Assembly: GCA_963788185.1 (NCBI GenBank)
Contig: CAWBGE010000024.1
Span: 348,998 to 412,997, forward strand
Length of the DNA stretch: 64,000 bases
Reading direction: 5' to 3'
DNA from: CAIWHR01 sp963788185
GTDB taxonomy: Bacteria; Pseudomonadota; Gammaproteobacteria; Burkholderiales; Casimicrobiaceae
The notes under the pieces: generated by a model
Databases searched by the model: none
What the model was told of the DNA's origin: nothing
Seen by the model: the letters and a program-made list of their open reading frames with translations, nothing else
Translations under genes and position numbers: made by a program
Shown here: positions 54,677 to 64,000 of the stretch, in pieces
How the letters are laid out: each line of letters begins with the position of its first letter
Numbering within the stretch: position 1 is the first letter of the stretch

Positions 54677-55725
54677 CTATTCTGGCACGCGCTTGAAGAA
54701 GAATGCGGCGCGACCTGCGGTCCCGTTAGCGTTAACTTGCTGCGCTCGCGCTTCGAATTCCCTTATCCGCTCTCGGGCAAATAGCGTGCTCTTGGGGTTG
54801 ACCCAAAGCGAGTCTGGAGATGTTAACGGAATATCGAGCAGATATTGTTCGCTACCGTAGAATTCGAAGGACGTCGTATCGAATTGGATATCGAACAATT
54901 CAAGGCCTGCACTGCTCGCTAAATTTCCAAGGCTTGCTTTCGAATGAACATATAAATGTCGCGGGGCATCGAGTTCAACCCAGTTCACCCCATAAAAATC
55001 CCACGCATATGAAGAGATGATTGGAATGCGGATAACGCAAACACCTGAAGGAGACAAGAGTATGCGTATTGCCTGGAATGGTTCCGCTTGGTCTGGCATA
55101 TGTTCAAGGGAATGATGCAGGTAATCAGGTCAAACACCTGACTCGATTGTGCGGCAAATGTCGTAGCGTCGACCCGGCGAATGGGAATGCCGTCGACATT
55201 TAGATGCCGATCAATCATTGGGTCGATTCCGCACAGGCGTCGAAAGCCAATGGCACGCAGATCGCGAAGCCACTGTGCTTGGGCGCCGCAGCCTATATCA
55301 AGAATCGCAGACTTGAAACTGCGGACACCTGCCCTACGCAGGAGTTGTGGGCGTGCGCGAAAAAAAATCTCCGGGACAGGAGCGAACTTACTCGCTAAAC
55401 GACTCAGCTTGAAACCGCGTTCGAATAGCGCGGTCCTAATCTGCAGATATTCGAGGCTATTTCGGAATAACCCCACAGGGTGCCGGATCGGTTCACGGTT
55501 GTGCGAATAGTAGGTACCTGGGTAGTGCCTGGCGAGGTCTGGGGGAATTGTTGCTATCTGAAGGCACCCGCACGAACCGCACATGAAGTACTCGAACTCC
55601 TCGCGGGTGCCGAACGTCATTTCGCGGACGCTGAACACGCTGTGGCTGGCTCGTGTCCGCATACCCGGCATCGCGCGTCGATCTCCGTAGTCTTGATCGA
55701 GCCCGGCGCCATGGTTACGATGCAT
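54677..55725 (-). CDS. SAM-dependent methyltransferase with zinc-ribbon N-terminus, frameshifted
   Basis: ~350 residues. A first Cys pair (CRVCGHEP, seen in a shifted frame near 55660) and a second (FMCGSCGCLQI) form a four-Cys ribbon, as in sugar C-methyltransferase-like proteins. Then LDIGCGAQAQWLRDLRAIGF (SAM-binding motif I), GIDPMIDRH, and after a shift near 55110 HHSLEHMPD, SPSGVCVIRIPIISSYAWDFYG. Start ATG 55725 overlaps the ABC ATPase gene end by 11 bp. Likely methylates a sugar or the glycan terminus, a step that can stop chain growth in ABC-dependent systems. Confidence 0.82.
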
Positions 55726-57022
55726 CAATCGGATGAGATGTGTTGCTGCGCGCACCGCGGGAGCTGGGTTCCCGCATTGCTTTAGGGATCGGGCCAAAAT
55801 CCCAAGCTCCTTCCAAGGCAAAGAAACCGTCGCGCATGGCCGCGGGTATAGGGCTGCTGTGAGGCGCAACCACCGAAAGGTGGACCAGGTTCTCACCGTA
55901 GAATGCTGTCCGCAGAATCTCTCCGCAGCTGATTCCCATACGCAGCATATAGACGCCCGGTAGCAGGGGCAGGTGGTCAACGCGAAAAACGACCTCGTGG
56001 TCTCCGGCATCAAGGTCGGTTCGTGAGCCAGAAATCTCGCTGCTATGCGTCGTCAGGTAAACAAAATCCGTCGTATGTACACCCAAACCGATTGTGACGT
56101 TGGGTATGGGAACGTTGGCTCTCAAGCGTATGTGCACCAAGAAAGTTGCGCCAGTAGGAACAATGGCTATTGCAGTTCCAGCTTCATCGCTAAGCGTCAG
56201 ACCCAATATCTCGATTTCCCCGGTCGACTCAAATCTGCCTACGGACCGCGGCTGGGCGGCTATTGTCGAAGATATCTTTTCCTGACTTCGAGCATCGAAA
56301 GCATCGCACACGACCTTAGGGGCATCGTCTGCAACTAGACACCCGCGATCCAGCAACATTACCCTGCGACACATCCGCTCGATTTGGCGAATATTGTGAC
56401 TAACGATCAACACGGTCCGCCCCTGAAGCTTAATCAGCTCCTCCGTTCGATCAAAGCACTTCCGCTGGAACGCCAGATCGCCCACGGCAAGTACTTCGTC
56501 GACAATCAGTATGTCGGACTCTACGCTGGTGGCGATAGCGAAACCGAGACGTACCTGCATGCCGGACGAGTACCGCTTGATCGGCGTGTCGATGAACTCT
56601 TCGAGCTCCGCAAAGGCCACGATTTCATCGAACTTCCGGACAATTTCGCGTTCGCCATGCCGAGGAATGGAACCGTTCAGGAAAATGTTTTCGCGGCCGG
56701 TCAGGTCGGCGACCAAACCCGCTCCGACCTCTATCAGTGGAGAGACCCTTCCCTGGACTCGATGCGGCCGGACGTCGGCGTGGAGATCTTGGCGAGCAAC
56801 TTCAGAAGCGTGCTCTTGCCGGCACCATTATGGCCGATGATGCCGACCACCTCGCCCTGTTCGATGGAGAAGCTCACATCGTCGAGTGCCTTGAATGGGG
56901 CGCGCCGCTCTACCGGCTTTCCCGACGAGCCGTCGCAGCCCGTTGAGTGTGGTCGTCTTCAGGCTCTGCAGTTGGCCGAGCTGAAATTCCTTGGTAACGT
57001 GGTCGACTTCGATGATGGCCAT
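55715..57022 (-). CDS. Polysaccharide ABC transporter ATP-binding protein (Wzt-like) with C-terminal sugar-binding domain
   Basis: ~435 residues. MAIIEVDHVTKEFQLG, Walker A GHNGAGKSTLLKLLA (shifted frame near 56850), GREN-IFLNGSIP, signature KRYSSGMQVRLGFAIA, Walker B ILIVDEVLAVGD, and LIVSHNIRQI. Residues ~260-420 form an extra domain (EIEILGLTLSDEAGTAIAIV...LPGVYMLRMGISCGEILRTAF) like the Wzt C-terminal beta-sandwich that reads the capped end of the glycan. Shifts near 56930 and 56735. ATG 57022 lies 2 bp after the permease gene. Confidence 0.88.
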
Positions 57023-57024
57023 GG

Positions 57025-57844
57025 TCACACCACGTCTGCAAAGTACGTCTCGGCCCGCTTGAAGTACAGATAGCTGAAGGGCAACAGGACGAGCGTCAGG
57101 ATCAGGCCGGGAACGATGACGGTCCAGTCCGGCGGCAGCCCTTTCAGTACGGTGCGTTGGAAGGTATCGATGATCCCCGCCAGCGGGTTGAGCGTGTACA
57201 GCGCATAGAGTGTCGATCGACCAATCGCCAGCCGCTTGTTGGACGATAAGCTTGTCATGGACGAGACGGAGCGGATAGATCACTGGCGATAGATACATCA
57301 TCAGGGACAGCGCTACCGGCAATGCGGCGGCGACGTCTCGGTAGTAGACATTGAGCGCTGCGCCTGCGAACGCGATTACTAACGAGGCGAGCAAGGTGTA
57401 GAGCAGCAGGGCCGGCAGCCAGAGGATGTGGATGGTTGGCACGAATTGGTACCACGCCATTAGTCCGGCGAGGATGACGAGATTGATGCCGAACTCGACG
57501 GTCTTGGTCACTACCGATGTCAGCGGGAATACCTCCCGCGGAAAGTAGATCTTGCGGATCAGGTTGGCGTTGCCGACGACGCTATTGACCCCCTCCGAAG
57601 CGGACTCCTGGAATAGGATCCACGGCATCAGCGCGGCGAAGGTCAGGATCGGGTAGGGAATGTTGCCGCTGTCGATGCCGACGAAGCTGCGAACGACGGT
57701 GAAGATCGCCACCAGCATGATCGGCTTCAACACCGACCAAGCCACGCCCAAGTATGCTTGCTTGTAGCGCAGGACGATATTCTTCCGGGCGAGCACCGCG
57801 ATCAACTCCCGGTACTGCACAGTATTCTTGGAAAGAGTGAGCAT
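57025..57844 (-). CDS. Polysaccharide ABC transporter permease (Wzm-like), one frameshift
   Basis: ~272 residues. YRELIAVLARKNIVLRYKQAYLGVAWSVLKPIMLVAIFTVV is the ABC-2 permease start; LANLIRKIYFPREVFPLTSV-type coupling loop (here NANLIRKIYFPREVFPL) and YYRDVAAALPVALSLMMYLSPVIYP are family hallmarks. Six membrane segments expected. A shift near 57250 separates the last ~75 residues (LYALNPLAG-like TLYALYTLNPLAGIIDTFQ). Forms the export pore with the adjacent ATPase for finished lipid-linked polymer. Confidence 0.9.
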
Positions 57845-58120
57845 AGTGGAACTGAAGCGGATCAGGGCGCGCGAGACGCTCCGAGCAATTGTTCGGAAGG
57901 TGCATGGGCACATAACAACTTGAGTTCGTCCGCGGAACCTTTCGAGCGCCGTGAAGCGAAAACAGTCATCAATGTAGTTAGTGCGGACACGTGGACAGTG
58001 GCGCAAGCGATTTAGATAATCGCCAACGCCAAACGCTCGACTGTAGTCCGAATCCAAGCTGCATCTCACCTGCAAGTGTCTGCGAGGCGCTTCCTATGCA
58101 TCGAATTCCGCGGACTGTGG
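57845..58120. other. Intergenic stretch upstream of the Wzm gene
   Basis: 276 bp between the end of a broken glycosyltransferase and the permease start. No recognisable gene; could hold a promoter for the ABC-exporter half of the operon, but no clear -35/-10 is visible. Confidence 0.5.
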
Positions 58121-59094
58121 TTACACGAATACATAGGGCAACGACCATATGTAACGGGCGGAGCTTGTATTGCTCTTCGGGAACAACGACGCATAAACTT
58201 CGCTAGATTCGCGGTTCACACCGGATTGCGCGCAGATTGACAGAATTAGATCAACAAAGACCTTACGATGACGTTCGATGCGCTCCAAAGTGCGTGCTGT
58301 TATTATGTTTGTGATCATTCGTCTTTCGATCACTTGTTGGACGCCAGGTCCGCACCGACTCGGGATTGGGTTCCACGATCTGGACGAATTCATTGTCGAA
58401 GAATACGTCGGCGACCACCGAGGCTCTCCGTCGCGACGATGGGCAAACCGCATAGTAAGTACTCGATTGAAGACACCATGGCACCCTCAGCTGGGGCGGG
58501 ATAGGCAGAGGCCCACTTTTGCTTGACTGAGGACTGGGCCGAGCTGATCTCTAGGAATCGACTTATACCCGGTGGCGATTGTAGGTCGTGATGAAGAATT
58601 CATCCAGTTGGCAGAGGCCAGCGATTCTGATATGCGCGCGAAATACTTGGCGTGTTGCGGCTGGAGATAAGTGACAATTGCTAGCCGTGGCACAGTTGCG
58701 CTAACTCGTGCCTTTTATATGGCGCGAGCACACCGTTGTGAATGGCGTCAAAGCGCTTTGTCGCCTGATGGTCTCTCCAAAGTAGGTCTCGTTGACCAGC
58801 GCGTTATGGTTTACGAAAGCTGACTTGATTCCGCCGGCAACATACATGCGCTGTTGGGAAAGATTGTTCGCGAGCATCGTGAAGGTATGTTTCGGGTACC
58901 GTACCTTGTGCGATTCAAGCACTACCGAAGTACTTTGCATGTGGGCGTCTGGAGACCGTTCGACAGCGCCTCTGATTAGGCAAAGAAAGTGAACGGGGCG
59001 CCGCTTGAGTGCATCAAAGAAGGGTAGCCATCGAGGCATGTCATCATTGAAATCCTCTGGAATCAAGACGACTAAGGGAGTCGTACTGAGGATC
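58121..59094 (-). CDS. Glycosyltransferase-like protein, broken by several frameshifts
   Basis: About 325 residues when frames are joined. LVVLIPEDFNDDMPRWLPFFDA, VRYPKHTFTMLANNL, GGIKSAFVNHNALVNETYF, then FDAIHNGVLAPYKRHELA in a second frame, LAIVTYLQPQHAKYFARISE, LGPVLSQAKVGLCLS, EGAMVSSIEYLLCGLPIVAT (donor-site E-x-x-x-C-G-L-P), FFDNEFVQIVEPNPESV. GT4-like, without the usual N-terminal loop visible. Shifts near 58760, 58700, 58500, 58410 and 58345. Low GC compared with plus-strand genes. May be a real gene with sequencing errors or a decaying one. Confidence 0.6.
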
Positions 59095-59251
59095 ATGTAA
59101 TCAGCCCGTCGGCGGCGGTGCACGGCGCTTCATGGGACCCGCTAGCGCCCATGGCAGGTGATCGAGCCAATGATGCTGTGAAGGGGAGAGGCTCTTCATC
59201 GGTCGGTCCGCTAGGTCGGTCGCCGAGTTTGCAGATTGGGCAGTTCAATGG

Positions 59252-61018
59252 TCAACGCGGCGGATGCGCGTCAGCGGCGGCGGGTACAACAGCTCGCGAG
59301 AGACGCTGCATCCACTGCTCCATCATCATGAGTATCCAGACCATCTCGCCATAGTAACCGGGGTGCTGGGGAAGATGCTCCTTCACCAAACGGTCGAGGA
59401 ACTCCCTGCGCACAATTCCGCGTTGCCCAGTCGTGGACAGAGTCCAGCGCCAGCGCCTTGAGCCCAGCGTGCTTGTTGACCCACACTCCAAACGGTAATC
59501 CGAAGCCGTGCTTCTTCTTGGCGAGGATCTCGTCGGGTAGAAATCCGCGCAACGCCTCCTTGAAGAACCAGCGCAACTGCAGCCCCTTGAGCTTGAGCTT
59601 CGGGTCGAGCTTGAGCGAGAAGTCGACCAGCGCGTCATCGAGGAACGGGAAGCCGACCGCAATCCCGGCGAGCGCAGTTGCGCCGATCACCTTCGGGAGG
59701 TCGTTGTCCGCCAGCGTGTAGCGCCAGTCGAAGAACAGCATCCGGTTGATCAAGGCTGAAGCTTCGCACGCGGCATAGACTTCGCGCTGCTGGTGCAGCG
59801 GCGCCTCGGAATCGACGGCGGAAAGAAACTCGGGCGTCAGCACTTCCGCCAGCCCCAGCCGGGCCAGCAGGTTGTACATCTGCAGCCGGTCCGGCATCGG
59901 GACCCGTGCCTGCTCGACGTAGCTCGCGGCCTTGCGCAAGAGCGGCAATCGGCCGATGGCGCCGGACCCGAGCAACAGCGGCTCGAGCAGGCCGCGGCGC
60001 ACGATGCCTGGCACCTGCTCGTAGATGCCGAAGACGCGTTGCTTCGCGTAGCGGGCGTTGCCACCGAAGAGTTCGTCGCCGCCATCGCCGCCGAGAATCC
60101 GATCGACGCCGGCATCGCGCGCCAGTCTCGCGCAGTAGTAGGCGGGCACCACCGACGAGTTGCCGAAGGGCTGGTCGTACGACGCGGCCACTGCGGGAAT
60201 GCCGGTGACGAGGTCTTCCGGCGTGACGTAGTACTCGTGATGGTCGGTCTCGAAATGGCGCGCGGCGATGCGCGCGTACTCCATCTCGTCGTAGCCTTCG
60301 GCGTCGAATCCGATCGAGAACGTTTGCGCTGGCTTGCCGGTGACTTCGGTGAGCATGCCGGCCACCGTGGAACTGTCGGTGCCGCCGCTGAGGAAACAGC
60401 CGACGTTGTTTGCCCCTTCGATCTGGCGTGCTGTCGCATCGCGCAGGAGGCTGCGAAACTCATCGCGCAACGGCTCGAATGGTTCGTGGTGATGCTCCTG
60501 AAACACCGGATTCCACCATGGGGCGACGGTCAACCGACCTTGCTCGAGGCAGGCGCAATGCGCCGCCGGCAAACGCTGTACACCTTTGAAGATCGTGCGC
60601 GGGGCAGGAATGACGTGGAAGTAGAGGTAGTCGAAGATGGCCTGCGGATCCCACGATGCCGATGGATCAGCGACGACGTCGGCGCGCTCTGGACCACCAT
60701 CGAGTCGCCGTCAATGCGATAGCAGAGCGTCCGAATCGCAAAGCGATCCACGGCCAGGAAGATGCGCCCTTGGTGGTCGCGAACCGCAACCGCGAAGTCC
60801 CCGTGGACCTTGGTTGGAGCTGCGGTGCCGTACTGCTCAAATGCGGCGACCCATGCCGCGCCTGCGCCATGGCGGGCGGCCGTGTCTGCGAGTTGGGGGT
60901 CGGTGAATTTGTGCGAACCCGTGACGAACGCGTCGCCGGCAATGGCGAGGCGAATGGCACCCGATGCCGTCGTGGCGACGTGCTGCGAATCGGGGGCGGG
61001 GTGGTACGGGGTGGTCAT
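59252..61018 (-). CDS. Asparagine-synthase-like protein lacking the N-terminal cysteine, frameshifted
   Basis: ~588 residues. The N-terminal domain (61018 downward) is a class II amidotransferase fold by pattern (GDFAVAVRDHQGRIFLAVDRFAIRTLCYR) but begins MTTPYHPAPDSQ and has no Met-Cys nucleophile. The synthase domain is complete: PP-loop GCFLSGGTDSSTVAGMLTE, SIGFDAEGYDEMEYARIAA, LGGDGGDELFGGNARYAK, KKKHGFGLPFGVW. Shifts near 60675 and 59415; the true end is the frame finishing RAVVPAAADAHPPR at 59252. Would need free ammonia or another amine, or does a different PP-loop reaction. First gene of the minus-strand operon. Confidence 0.8.
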
Positions 61019-61063
61019 CGATCGGGTTGGTTGCGTGACGTCGGGAGGGTGGCGAGTGGTAGG

Positions 61064-61179
61064 ATTCGCGGCTAAAGCCGCTCCTACAGGGTTGGCGCGG
61101 TGGTCGGGATTCGCGGCTGAAGCCGCTCCTACAAAGGCACCGGATGGATTGGGTGTGTAGGAGCGCCTTCAGGCGCGAT
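61064..61179. repeat. Three REP-like palindromes
   Basis: 61064-61089 and 61109-61134 (inverted, GGCTAAAGCC and GGCTGAAGCC) and 61155-61179 (+, GCGCCTTCAGGCGC), between the asparagine-synthase-like gene and the small exported protein. Confidence 0.85.
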
Positions 61180-61198
61180 TGAATTGACTCATCCGCGG

Positions 61199-61780
61199 CT
61201 ACTTGTCAAAACGCACCAGGTCACTTGCCACGACCCGCACTCGTCTAAAGCATTGCCCGTTGGCCGGAGACCATTTGTTCAGGTCACCCATATCGCACCG
61301 GTCGCCGCCGCCGACCTCGACCCGGGCGATATCCTTGCAGGCGATGCTTGTAAACTGAACTTCCCGGCGCTGCGTGTCACCCGGCTTGAGGAGCGCAAAC
61401 GCGGATCTGGCAAAAACGGTTTCGTAGAGGACGCCGTTCGTGCGATAGGCCGAGAATTGCGGTACGAAACTGCGAATCTCGTAGGGAAGGTTGTTTGCCA
61501 GCGAAATTGCCAACCGGCAACCGCTGTCGCCCTCCACCTTCCGCTCCAGCCGCAGAACTGCCTCGGCCTTGTCGCTCTCTGGGGCCCGATTCTTGTCCGT
61601 TGATTCGAGGTACTGCCAGGTGCCGTCGTCCTTTAGCAGGACGCGCCGGCCGTCCGGGCGGGTGAGTTCGAAGTCCGCCTGTGCCGGGGAAGAGAGCACC
61701 ATGCCAGTGACGAGAAGGATTACGCCGGCCACTAACCAAGACAGTCGTTGGATGCTCGGCGCCCGGTTGCCGGTACCCAC
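61199..61780 (-). CDS. Exported DUF3157-like protein of unknown function
   Basis: 193 residues, intact. N-terminal signal segment LSWLVAGVILLVTGMVLSSPAQA, then FELTRPDGRRVLLKDDGTWQYLE, a motif seen in DUF3157-like periplasmic proteins, and a C-terminal beta-rich part with cysteines (FTSIACKDIARVEVGGGDRCDMGDL, GQCFRRVRV). Likely periplasmic. It is separated from the exopolysaccharide operon by the REP cluster and may not belong to it. Confidence 0.65.
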   Translation of the reverse strand: MGTGNRAPSIQRLSWLVAGVILLVTGMVLSSPAQADFELTRPDGRRVLLKDDGTWQYLESTDKNRAPESDKAEAVLRLERKVEGDSGCRLAISLANNLPYEIRSFVPQFSAYRTNGVLYETVFARSAFALLKPGDTQRREVQFTSIACKDIARVEVGGGDRCDMGDLNKWSPANGQCFRRVRVVASDLVRFDK

Positions 61781-62361
61781 GCTGCGGCCGCTATTGCACC
61801 CATTCGCTGCTCAATTCGTCGTGTGCTCCATAGCGACTATCCTCAGCGCGAGTGTTCAAATGTGCTTCTAACCGCAGAAGCAAGAACGGTGCCCGATTAT
61901 AGCGGCGGTCATTCACAATCGCCCGGTGGGCTGGGGTATTGCAATGACAGTTTCTTGCTTCGGAGCGCGGTGTTCCTTTGCGCGGGGCATCGAAATCCGA
62001 CATTTCAGGACCTGATGCCCCAAGGCCCTCGCAAAGTCTACGCGGGGACGTGCTTTCGTTGCGGACAGATCAGACTTTCGGCGGGGATGCCAAGGGTCTC
62101 GTGAAGCTTCCGATCATGTTCAGCGTGGGCCGCTTTCGATTCCCGATTTCGTCACCCGATCGAGTCTTCCGATCGCCGGCACTAGTTCCTTGGCGGATAA
62201 ACCCACCTGTTCCTACGAAAGAAGTAAATACGGTGGTTTATCAGCTGTTGACGCTCGAATATGCGAGATTGCGCGACGCGGCTTGACCGATGGACATCTG
62301 TTTGCAATCTGTAACGTCCATATATAAATCATTAGTCGCTTTAAGACCGGCTGCCTATTTG
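61781..62361. other. Intergenic region before hipBA
   Basis: About 580 bp without a recognisable gene. An open frame at 61978-62286 (+) shows no family features. The last 60 bp are AT-rich (CATATATAAATCATTAG near 62320) and probably carry the hipBA promoter. Confidence 0.5.
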
Positions 62362-62706
62362 ATGGATACACCTGTCCCATTGCCGGTGCCGAGCGAGCGT
62401 TTGAAGCGGCTCGGCCACACCCTTTCCCTCGCGCGGCGGCGACGGCGCATGTTCGCCAGGACATGCTCGCCGAGCGCATTGGAGCCTCGGTGGCCACCGT
62501 ACGCCGTATGGAGGACGGCCGCCCGGGGACAGCGCTCCAACATCTGCGCGCGCCCTGCATGTCTTTGGCGAACTCGAAAAGCTCAACGCGTTGCTCGACA
62601 CGTCGACCGACGAGTTGGGGCTTGCGCTGATGGACAGCGTCTGCCGCAGCGTGTGCGTAAACCGAAGCGCTCCGACACAAGCGGTGCACTCTCGTTATTG
62701 CGATGA
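62362..62706 (+). CDS. hipB: HipB-like XRE antitoxin, frameshifted
   Basis: About 114 residues across shifts. ERLKRLGHTLSLARRRRRM, then in a shifted frame QDMLAERIGASVATVRRMEDGRPGTAL (helix-turn-helix), HVFGELEKLNALLD and a basic end (RLPQRVRKPKRSDTSGAL). This is a XRE HTH with the usual HipB size. TGA 62704-62706 overlaps the hipA ATG. Shifts near 62458, 62545 and 62645. Presumed to bind HipA and the operon operator. Confidence 0.72.
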   Translation: MDTPVPLPVPSERLKRLGHTLSLARRRRRMFARTCSPSALEPRWPPYAVWRTAARGQRSNICARPACLWRTRKAQRVARHVDRRVGACADGQRLPQRVRKPKRSDTSGALSLLR

Positions 62707-64000
62707 AGGTAACGGCTCCCACCAAGGTCACCCTCGACGTCTGCGTCGGTAAGGCTGGCGTGCGGTGGTGAGCTTGTCTACGTAAAGGACGGCGCGCGCG
62801 AGTTCTCCAGTTTCGGCTACACCGACGAGTGGCTCGCTTCTGCGACACGCTGGGGAGCGCCGCCCCGACCTTCCGCTGCATAGCGGCCGTCAGTTGCGCA
62901 GGGCGCCCACGAAGGACGACTCGCACTTCTTCCTGGCGCTCGGGGACACCGAACCCGACACCTGGGGCCGGCGCGTCATCGCGCGTGACCAGAGGCACGA
63001 GAGACCCGACGCTCAAAGTGCTGCGAGCTTGATTATCTCTGCGCTGTTCGACGAGCTTCAGCCGTGTGGGTGCGCTGCGCATTCGCTCTGCTGGCGGCTT
63101 CCTTGGCACTTGACATAGAGAGCGGCACAACACCGCCGCTGCTCGAGCTTGAACACGTGTGCCTGCACCGCCTCGCGCGCGGTCGCGGGGCGGGGCGGGG
63201 ACAGAGCAAGAGGGCGCCTGGATCCCTTCTATGGGCAAGGGCACGTCGCTCGGCGGCATGCGGCCCAAATGCTCGGTCCTCGACAAGGACGGGTTCATGA
63301 CGCTCGGCAAATTTCCCTCGGTGAAAGACAATGAGCCGTAGTGCGCGGCGAGGTGCTCGCCGCACTCCAGGCTTTCGCGGCTCGCGCGGGCGTGGATGCC
63401 GCGAGCGCGCGGGTGGAGCTCGTTCAGGGCACGCCCGTTGCCATCATCCAGCAGTTCGACCGTACGGTCGATGACGGCCGCATTCACTACTGCGTACCGC
63501 ACAACGATACTGCAGGGCCGAGCAGAAGAAGCAGGAGCGCGCGTACCTGAAATCGTCGACGCGATGCGCTCGCGCTGTGCCCACGCCGCAGACGACGCGC
63601 GGCAGCTATGGCGGCGCATCGTCTACAACCACCTGGTCACTAACGTCGACGACCACCTGCAAGACCTGGGCTTCCTGTATGCGGGCAATGGACTGTGGCG
63701 CCTCGAGCACTGCCGGAGCTCAACTCAACCCTTTCCCCGACAAGGGCCCGCGAGTCGAAACGTCGTGCGCGAGGACACCGGGCCCGTCACTTCGGTGCGC
63801 GACCTGATGGTGCAGGCGCCCTACTTCCACCTCGATGCGGCGAAGGCGCGCTCCTCGCTGGGCGATCGTCGTCCGCTCGGTGGAGCGCTGGCGCGAAAGT
63901 GGCGCAAAGCGCTGAGGTCGGCGTGGAACAGTTCGCGACTCGGACGACTCGCCCCTGCGTTCGAGCACGAGGAACTCGAGGCGGCGGCGATTGCTCGGCC
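62703..64000 (+). CDS. hipA: HipA-like serine/threonine kinase toxin, heavily frameshifted, cut by window end
   Basis: Pieces in order: KVTLDVCVGKAGV, FGYTDEWLA, the G-loop GKGTSLGGMRPKCSVLDKDG (63232-63292), LGKFPSVKDNEPV (ATP lysine in KFPS), LQAFAARAGVDAASARVELVQG, IIQQFDR, the catalytic YNHLVTNVDDHLQDLGF (63627-63675), ELNPFPDKGPR, and a C-terminal helix LRSxxA-like WRESG. More than eight frame changes. HipA kinases phosphorylate glutamyl-tRNA synthetase or similar targets and cause dormancy. The C-terminus is near 64000; the stop codon is outside the window. Confidence 0.75.

Noticed and set aside
61978..62286. 102-codon open frame before hipBA
   Set aside because: No recognisable domain, no ribosome site, and unusual composition; treated as intergenic.
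1..64000. CRISPR array, tRNA or rRNA genes, integron attC sites
   Set aside because: Repeats found are REP-like palindromes with irregular spacing; TA genes lie on both strands; no tRNA-like cloverleaf or rRNA sequence was recognised.

Overview
The window is GC-rich proteobacterial DNA carrying most of an exosortase A (XrtA/EpsH-type) exopolysaccharide locus. The set of XrtA-associated families, the Wza/Wzc-like export genes and the many short REP-like palindromes (about 23 copies built on a GGAGCGGCTTCAGCCGCGAA or GGAGCGCCTTCAGGCGCGAA core) point to a Gammaproteobacterium, possibly Xanthomonadales-like. A Betaproteobacterium cannot be excluded, because XrtA loci occur in both. Single-base frameshifts break many otherwise well-conserved genes, mostly at short homopolymers. 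I read most of these as sequencing or assembly indels rather than pseudogenes; coordinates of such genes span the whole reconstructed reading frame.

Layout. 1-1240: end of dgcN and dgcA (N-acetyl-D-glutamate metabolism), unrelated to the rest. 1942-15808 (+): polysaccharide export lipoprotein, Wzc-like chain-length protein, tyrosine autokinase, outer-membrane protein, then a four-gene block (secretion-type ATPase, UDP-GlcNAc 2-epimerase, polysaccharide deacetylase, FemAB-like protein) that is present twice as a 4,477-bp tandem repeat. 15.9-18.5 kb: small HTH and DUF4160/DUF2442 genes around the glycosyltransferase stp1. 18.6-23.5 kb (+): exosortase A fused to EpsI, a second glycosyltransferase and an asparagine-synthase-like amidotransferase. 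23.6-31.6 kb: a dense toxin-antitoxin island (DUF1778/GNAT, AbrB/PIN, Phd/PIN, HipA-like, HicAB, Phd/zeta, VapBC, HigBA) plus a 266-bp palindromic element. 32.0-37.3 kb (+): two more glycosyltransferases, a CapK/AMP-ligase-like protein and an O-antigen-ligase-like protein. 37.3-38.2 kb: an IS4-family remnant with a foreign integrase fragment inside. 38.2-61.0 kb (-): a long convergent operon of glycosyltransferases, a PP-loop ATPase, pyruvyltransferase, a glycosyltransferase-sulfatase fusion, a deacetylase, a large unknown protein, a methyltransferase, a Wzm/Wzt ABC exporter and a second asparagine-synthase-like protein that lacks the N-terminal cysteine. 61.2-61.8 kb (-): small exported protein. 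62.36-64.0 kb (+): a heavily frameshifted HipBA module running off the end.

How it works together (inference from families). Glycosyltransferases and nucleotide-sugar enzymes build a repeat unit, which is modified by deacetylase, methyl-, pyruvyl- and amido-transfer. The O-antigen-ligase-like protein polymerises or ligates it, and the chain-length/kinase/export proteins move it out. Exosortase A would sort PEP-CTERM proteins encoded elsewhere; none is visible here. The plus-strand operon supplies a Wzy/Wza-type route and the minus-strand operon a Wzm/Wzt ABC route, so two export logics sit side by side. At least ten toxin-antitoxin or TA-like units interrupt or flank the sugar genes.
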